DNA of 9,167 nt, from assembly GCA_900752445.1 (NCBI GenBank), contig CAADVN010000018.1, positions 1-9,167 of the forward strand, read 5' to 3'. The DNA is from an uncultured Oscillospiraceae bacterium. Its GTDB lineage: Bacteria; Bacillota; Clostridia; Oscillospirales; Oscillospiraceae. The notes below the pieces were generated by a model. It was given only the letters and a program-made list of their open reading frames with translations. It was not told where the DNA came from and ran no database searches. Numbering within the stretch: the first letter of the stretch is position 1; the number at the start of each line of letters is the position of its first letter. Shown here in pieces: positions 5,864-9,167 of the stretch. The translations under genes were made by a program, and so were the position numbers.

Positions 5864-6799
5864 ATGGCTGAAGAATACGTCCTCGGCATTGGCGCAGCAA
5901 ATATGGACGTCCACGGCAAGAGCCGCGCGCCCATCGTCATGCGCGACTCGAACCCGGGGCATCTGCGCACCTCCGCCGGCGGCGTCACGCGAAACGTGCT
6001 GGAGAACCTCTCGCGCCTCGGCGTGAGGACGCGGCTGATCTCGGCCGTGGGCGCGGATCTCTACGGCGAGATGGTGCTGCGCAGCTCCGCCGCCGCGGGC
6101 ATAGACATCTCGGGCGTCGTGACGGTGCCGGGCGCGGCCTCGAGCTGTTACATCTCGGTGCTCGACCAGCGCGGCGACATGCTCGTGGCGATGTCGGACA
6201 TGGGCATACTCGAGAGCGTGACGCCGGAGCTGGTGCGCTCGCGGGGCGAGGAGCTGCGCGGCGCGGCGGCCGTTGTGTGCGACCCCTGCCTGCCCGTGGA
6301 GACGGTGGCGGCCATCATCCGCGAGGCGGGCTCGGTGCCGGTCTTCCTCGACCCGGTGAGCACGAGCTATGCCAGGAAGGTGAAAAAGCTCGCGGGCGGC
6401 TTTTTCTGCATGAAGCCGAACCGTATCGAGCTCGGCGTCCTGGCCGACGAGGAGACGGAGACAGCCGAGGGCCTCGGGCGGGCCTGTGAGGCGCTGCTCT
6501 CGCGCGGGACCAGGCGGGTGGCGGTGAGCCTGGGCGAGCGCGGCTGCTACTATGCCGATGCGGAGGGCCATAGGCTGCTGCGGGCGCTGCATCCGGTGGA
6601 GCTCATGGCAAACGCCAACGGCGCCGGCGACGCCTTCATGGCCGGGCTGGTCTACGGCTATGTGAAGGGCCTGGACGCCGAGGCTGCGCTGGATTTCGCC
6701 CTGGGCGCGGGCGCGCTCGCCGTTGCTAGCGAGCTGACCATAAACCCGGAGATGTCCGTGGAGCGCGTCATGCAGCTCCTGCGCGAAAACGGCCGGTGA
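5864..6799 (+). CDS. psuK: Pseudouridine kinase (PfkB family)
   Basis: PsuK phosphorylates pseudouridine at the 5' position with ATP, the first step of its breakdown in the cytoplasm. The 311 residues match the usual length (E. coli PsuK is about 313). Visible marks are the N-terminal GIGAANMDVHG (8-18), the SNPG motif (29-32), the PfkB sugar-binding GGVTRN (39-44), SAVGADLYG (60-68), FLDPVS (161-166), KPNRIE (184-189) and the C-terminal NGAGDAF (252-258), in which D256 should be the catalytic base. The SNPG and FLDPVS stretches closely resemble E. coli PsuK rather than ribokinase or fructokinase. Small departures are T42 where E. coli has Gly and N252 in place of the Thr of TGAGD. psuG two genes downstream strongly supports the specificity. 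The gene has its own promoter and AGAGGTG ribosome binding site, and its stop overlaps the next gene by four bases. Confidence 0.9.
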   Translation: MAEEYVLGIGAANMDVHGKSRAPIVMRDSNPGHLRTSAGGVTRNVLENLSRLGVRTRLISAVGADLYGEMVLRSSAAAGIDISGVVTVPGAASSCYISVLDQRGDMLVAMSDMGILESVTPELVRSRGEELRGAAAVVCDPCLPVETVAAIIREAGSVPVFLDPVSTSYARKVKKLAGGFFCMKPNRIELGVLADEETETAEGLGRACEALLSRGTRRVAVSLGERGCYYADAEGHRLLRALHPVELMANANGAGDAFMAGLVYGYVKGLDAEAALDFALGAGALAVASELTINPEMSVERVMQLLRENGR

Positions 6800-7311
6800 G
6801 GCGGCTGGATGCCGCGCGGCTCATCAGCAGCCTGGAGCCGCGGTTCGTGGACGAGAGCTGTTTTGAGGCCGCAGCGGCGCTCTGCCGGGGCAACCCGCTC
6901 TACTATGAGCACTACGGCTCGCCGCCGCCGGAGCCTGAGGCGCTGCGCGAGGACCTGGAGGCCCTGCCGCCCGGCAAGGGCTATGAGGACAAGTACTACC
7001 TGGGCCTCTTCGACGGCGAGGGCAGGCTGCGCGCGCTGCTCGATCTCATAGACGGCTATCCGGACCCGGAAACGGCATGGATAGGCTTCTTCATGCTGGA
7101 TTCGGAGCTCCAGGGCCGGGGCTTCGGCACCAGGCTCATAACTGAACTGCTGCGGGCTCTGACGGGCTATGGCTTTCGCCGCGCGGCGCTGGGCGTCGTT
7201 GAGGGCAACCCGCAGGCCGAGGCCTTCTGGGCGAAAAACGGCTTTGAAGCCTGCGGCGAGCCCAGACGCGACCGGCGGCCGGCCATAAGGACGATGGAGC
7301 GGCACATTTAA
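6796..7311 (+). CDS. GNAT-family N-acetyltransferase
   Basis: A 171-residue protein with the acetyl-CoA-binding motif A, QGRGFGT (106-112), preceded by the beta-strand AWIGFFML (94-101) and followed by the usual C-terminal NPQAEAFWAKNGFE (138-151). It should transfer an acetyl group from acetyl-CoA to an amine; the acceptor cannot be told. The start is a GTG overlapping the psuK stop (GTGA). No good Shine-Dalgarno precedes it, which suggests that ribosomes finishing psuK re-initiate here. Its place between psuK and psuG implies co-expression with pseudouridine breakdown, and an acceptor linked to modified nucleosides is possible, but small GNAT genes also sit in operons without functional ties. 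No membrane segment or signal is seen, so it should be cytoplasmic. Confidence 0.85.
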   Translation: MRRLDAARLISSLEPRFVDESCFEAAAALCRGNPLYYEHYGSPPPEPEALREDLEALPPGKGYEDKYYLGLFDGEGRLRALLDLIDGYPDPETAWIGFFMLDSELQGRGFGTRLITELLRALTGYGFRRAALGVVEGNPQAEAFWAKNGFEACGEPRRDRRPAIRTMERHI

Positions 7312-7327
7312 TTGTTAATTCAAATTC

Positions 7328-7333
7328 AGGAGG
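7328..7333 (+). promoter_or_regulatory. Shine-Dalgarno of psuG
   Basis: A perfect AGGAGG, 7 nt before the ATG at 7341, in a 29-nt AT-rich gap after the acetyltransferase gene. No separate promoter is evident, so psuG is probably read from the psuK promoter but translated independently. Confidence 0.85.
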
Positions 7334-7340
7334 AACAGAC

Positions 7341-8249
7341 ATGAACGAATATCTGGATATAAAGCCCGAGGTACGCGAGGCGCTCGAGGCCGGCAGGCCG
7401 GTCGTGGCGCTCGAGAGCACGATACTCAGCCACGGCATGCCCTGGCCGGAGAACCTGGATTTCGCGGCGCGGGTCGAGGAGGTCGTAAGGGCCGAGGGCG
7501 CCGTGCCGGCGACGATGGCGATAATGGGCGGCAAGCTCAAGGTGGGCCTGGGCGAGGCGGACCTCGAGGTCATGTGCCGGGCCGAGGGCGTGGGCAAGGT
7601 CAGCCGCCGCGATGTGCCGGTGTACCTGGCGACAGGGAAAAACGGGGCCACGACGGTGGCGACGACGATGCTCATAGCGGAGCTCGCGGGAGTGCGGGTG
7701 TTTGCGACGGGCGGCATCGGCGGCGTGCACAGGCACGGCGAGGTGACGATGGACATCTCGGCGGACCTGCAGGAGCTGGCGCACACCTCAGTCGCCGTGG
7801 TCTGCGCGGGCGCAAAGCAGATCCTGGACATAGGCAGGACGCTGGAGTACCTCGAGACCATGGGCGTGCCGGTGATTGGCGTGGGTACGGACGAGTTCCC
7901 GGCCTTCTATTGCCGCAGGAGCGGGCACAAACTCGATTACGCGGCAAAGGACGCCGCCGAGATAGCGGCGATACTCAAGGCGAAGTGGGGGCTTGGCCTC
8001 GCGGGCGGCGTGCTGATAGCCAATCCCATAGCGGAGGAGTACGGCCTTGACTTCGACTATATGGAGGGCATCATCGACGTGGCGCTGAAGGCGGCGGACG
8101 AGGCCGGAGTGCACGGCAAGGACATAACGCCCTTCATGCTTGCGAAGGTGAAGGAGCTGACGGGCGGCGAGAGCTTCAAGTCCAACGTGGAGCTGGCGCT
8201 GAACAACGCCAGGATAGCCGCCAGGATAGCTGTGGAGTACGCGAAATAA
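7341..8249 (+). CDS. psuG: Pseudouridine-5'-phosphate glycosidase
   Basis: PsuG cleaves the C-C glycosidic bond of pseudouridine 5'-phosphate to give uracil and ribose 5-phosphate; it needs a divalent metal such as Mn2+. At 302 residues it is full length for the family (E. coli about 312). Family signatures run along the whole protein: VVALESTILSHGMPWPEN (21-38), KVSRRD (86-91), ATGKNGATTVATTM (97-110), FATGGIGGVHR (121-131), MDISADL (137-143), CAGAKQILDI (155-164) and GVGTDEFPAFY (180-190). By alignment from memory with the E. coli enzyme, K159 is the Schiff-base lysine, D142 the metal ligand, and E25, K86, H130 and N282 line the active site. All are present, so it should be active. It acts on the product of the psuK kinase two genes upstream. 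Confidence 0.95.
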   Translation: MNEYLDIKPEVREALEAGRPVVALESTILSHGMPWPENLDFAARVEEVVRAEGAVPATMAIMGGKLKVGLGEADLEVMCRAEGVGKVSRRDVPVYLATGKNGATTVATTMLIAELAGVRVFATGGIGGVHRHGEVTMDISADLQELAHTSVAVVCAGAKQILDIGRTLEYLETMGVPVIGVGTDEFPAFYCRRSGHKLDYAAKDAAEIAAILKAKWGLGLAGGVLIANPIAEEYGLDFDYMEGIIDVALKAADEAGVHGKDITPFMLAKVKELTGGESFKSNVELALNNARIAARIAVEYAK

Positions 8250-8268
8250 CAGGAGAGTTCAAAAGTTG

Positions 8269-8297
8269 AGGGGGAGCCTTCCGGGGCTCCCCCTTTT
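8269..8297. terminator. Terminator between convergent psuG and MATE genes
   Basis: A 10-bp stem, AGGGGGAGCC (8269-8278) with GGCTCCCCCT (8285-8294), is followed by TTTT (8294-8297) on the plus strand. On the minus strand the hairpin is followed after four bases by a short U-run (from AAAA at 8261-8264), so it may also stop transcripts of the convergent gene ending at 8313. Confidence 0.85.
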
Positions 8298-8312
8298 GCG
8301 TTTTGTGTCAGG

Positions 8313-9167
8313 TCACAGGTTTTCTCTCGTGACGGAGTTTATCCAGCGTCCCGAGCGGAGCCTGGGCAGGCAGAGGAAGATCTTCACGAAGTCGTCCAGG
8401 CAGATGCAGACATAGACGGCGGTGATGCCCAGGCCGAAGACCAGGCCGCAGAGCGCGGCCGCCGGCAGGCAGACGCAGTAGAGCGGGCCCACATCGCACA
8501 AAAGCGCGTAGCGCACGTCCCCGCCGCCTCGAAACACGCCCACGATGTTGCATAGGTTCAGCGACCGCAGCGGCATGATGACCGCGATGAAGGCCAGCAT
8601 CATCTTGGCGATCTCGCCGGCCTCGGCCGAGATGTCCATGAGCGGGAAGATGAAGCTGTCGAGCAGCGTGGCGCGGATGAGCAGCAGTATGCCCATGCTG
8701 ACGATGCCTGTGATTAGGCAGACGAAGTTGAGCGCCACGCCCTTGCCGTAGACCTCCTCGCGCTCGCCGCAGCCTATGTCCCGGCCAATGATGACCGCGG
8801 TGGTGTTGCCGGCGGCAAAGAGCGCCACCGCGGCCATGCGGTCAATGTTGCCGGCGATGGTGTAGGCGGCGACGATGGGCGTGTTGTTCGGCATGTGGCC
8901 CATGATGACGGTGAAGAGCGACATGGCGAGGCTCCACATCCCTTCGTTGAGCACGACGGGCAGCGAATACTTGATGAAGTCGCCGGCTATGACCCGGCCC
9001 GGCTTCGCCATGAGAGCGGGCTTCACCGGCAGGCGCTTTGCCCACAGCATACAGCCGAGCACGACCAGGACCTCGAACACGCGGCTTATGAGCGTGGCGA
9101 CGGCGGCGCCGGCACAGCCGAGCGCGGGCGCGCCCCACTTGCCGAAGATGAGCATATAGTTCAGAAC
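8313..9167 (-). CDS. MATE-family efflux transporter, N-terminus cut by window edge
   Basis: The minus-strand frame stays open to the right edge (VLNY precedes the Met at 9155), so that Met is internal and about 284 C-terminal residues are visible of a protein that usually has 440-460. MATE proteins export drugs, metabolites or toxins in exchange for H+ or Na+ across the cytoplasmic membrane. The visible part starts at the conserved NYMLIFGKWGAPALGCAGAA stretch near the end of the first lobe and covers the second lobe: PVVLNEGMWSLAMSLF, then IIGRDIGCGE, and the family-typical GVFRGGGDVRYAL. Several strongly hydrophobic segments fit the expected six helices of this half. The tail after the last helix is short and basic. 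The gene converges on psuG and shares its terminator region, so it is a separate unit. The substrate cannot be inferred. Confidence 0.88.
   Translation of the reverse strand, partial: VLNYMLIFGKWGAPALGCAGAAVATLISRVFEVLVVLGCMLWAKRLPVKPALMAKPGRVIAGDFIKYSLPVVLNEGMWSLAMSLFTVIMGHMPNNTPIVAAYTIAGNIDRMAAVALFAAGNTTAVIIGRDIGCGEREEVYGKGVALNFVCLITGIVSMGILLLIRATLLDSFIFPLMDISAEAGEIAKMMLAFIAVIMPLRSLNLCNIVGVFRGGGDVRYALLCDVGPLYCVCLPAAALCGLVFGLGITAVYVCICLDDFVKIFLCLPRLRSGRWINSVTRENL

Noticed and set aside
5201..6592. 463-codon open frame on the minus strand spanning the membrane protein gene and psuK
   Set aside because: It runs across two well-supported genes, a terminator and a promoter, and its product has no recognisable domain. 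It is a by-product of few stop codons in GC-rich DNA.
6658..7305. 215-codon minus-strand frame opposite psuK and the acetyltransferase
   Set aside because: It has low-complexity Arg/Ala-rich composition and covers the plus-strand acetyl-CoA-binding motif; no ribosome binding site supports it.
1..9167. Mobile element, CRISPR array, tRNA, toxin-antitoxin or defence system
   Set aside because: I looked on both strands for transposase or integrase motifs, direct repeats with spacers, tRNA cloverleaf signatures and small toxin/antitoxin pairs and saw none.

Overview
The window looks like chromosomal DNA from a GC-rich anaerobic Firmicute, most likely a gut-type clostridium of the Oscillospiraceae or a near relative. 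This is inferred from four things: a large SLH-domain surface protein, an [FeFe] hydrogenase of the group B type, strong AGGAGG ribosome binding sites, and several intrinsic terminators. No rRNA or other phylogenetic marker is present, so the taxonomy is a judgement.

Layout. Positions 2-3322 (+) hold the 3' part of a very large S-layer-homology (SLH) protein whose start lies upstream of the window. It ends at a tandem hairpin terminator (3343-3386). A 60-codon gene (3434-3616, TTG start) follows; it encodes a single-pass Cys-rich membrane peptide of the FeoB-associated type. A TATAAT box and a perfect Shine-Dalgarno then precede a 506-residue group B-like [FeFe] hydrogenase (3700-5220). Its stop codon overlaps by one base the start of a small polytopic membrane protein resembling an ECF-transporter S component (5220-5780). 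A strong hairpin (5785-5810) closes this unit.

The next unit is a pseudouridine catabolism operon: psuK (5864-6799), a GNAT acetyltransferase overlapping it by four bases (6796-7311), and psuG (7341-8249). PsuK would phosphorylate pseudouridine, and PsuG would split pseudouridine 5'-phosphate into uracil and ribose 5-phosphate. The promoter spacer carries a perfect 14-bp palindrome that could be an operator. A hairpin at 8269-8297 separates psuG from a convergent MATE-family transporter gene on the minus strand (8313-9167), which is cut off by the window edge.

Most of the window is recognisable metabolism. No phage, IS element, CRISPR array, tRNA or defence system is visible. The less ordinary points are the tight coupling of a group B hydrogenase to an S-component-like membrane protein, the orphan Cys-rich peptide beside it, the acetyltransferase inside the pseudouridine operon, and the unclassified repeat-containing body of the SLH protein. 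No stretch over 300 bases lacks a gene.
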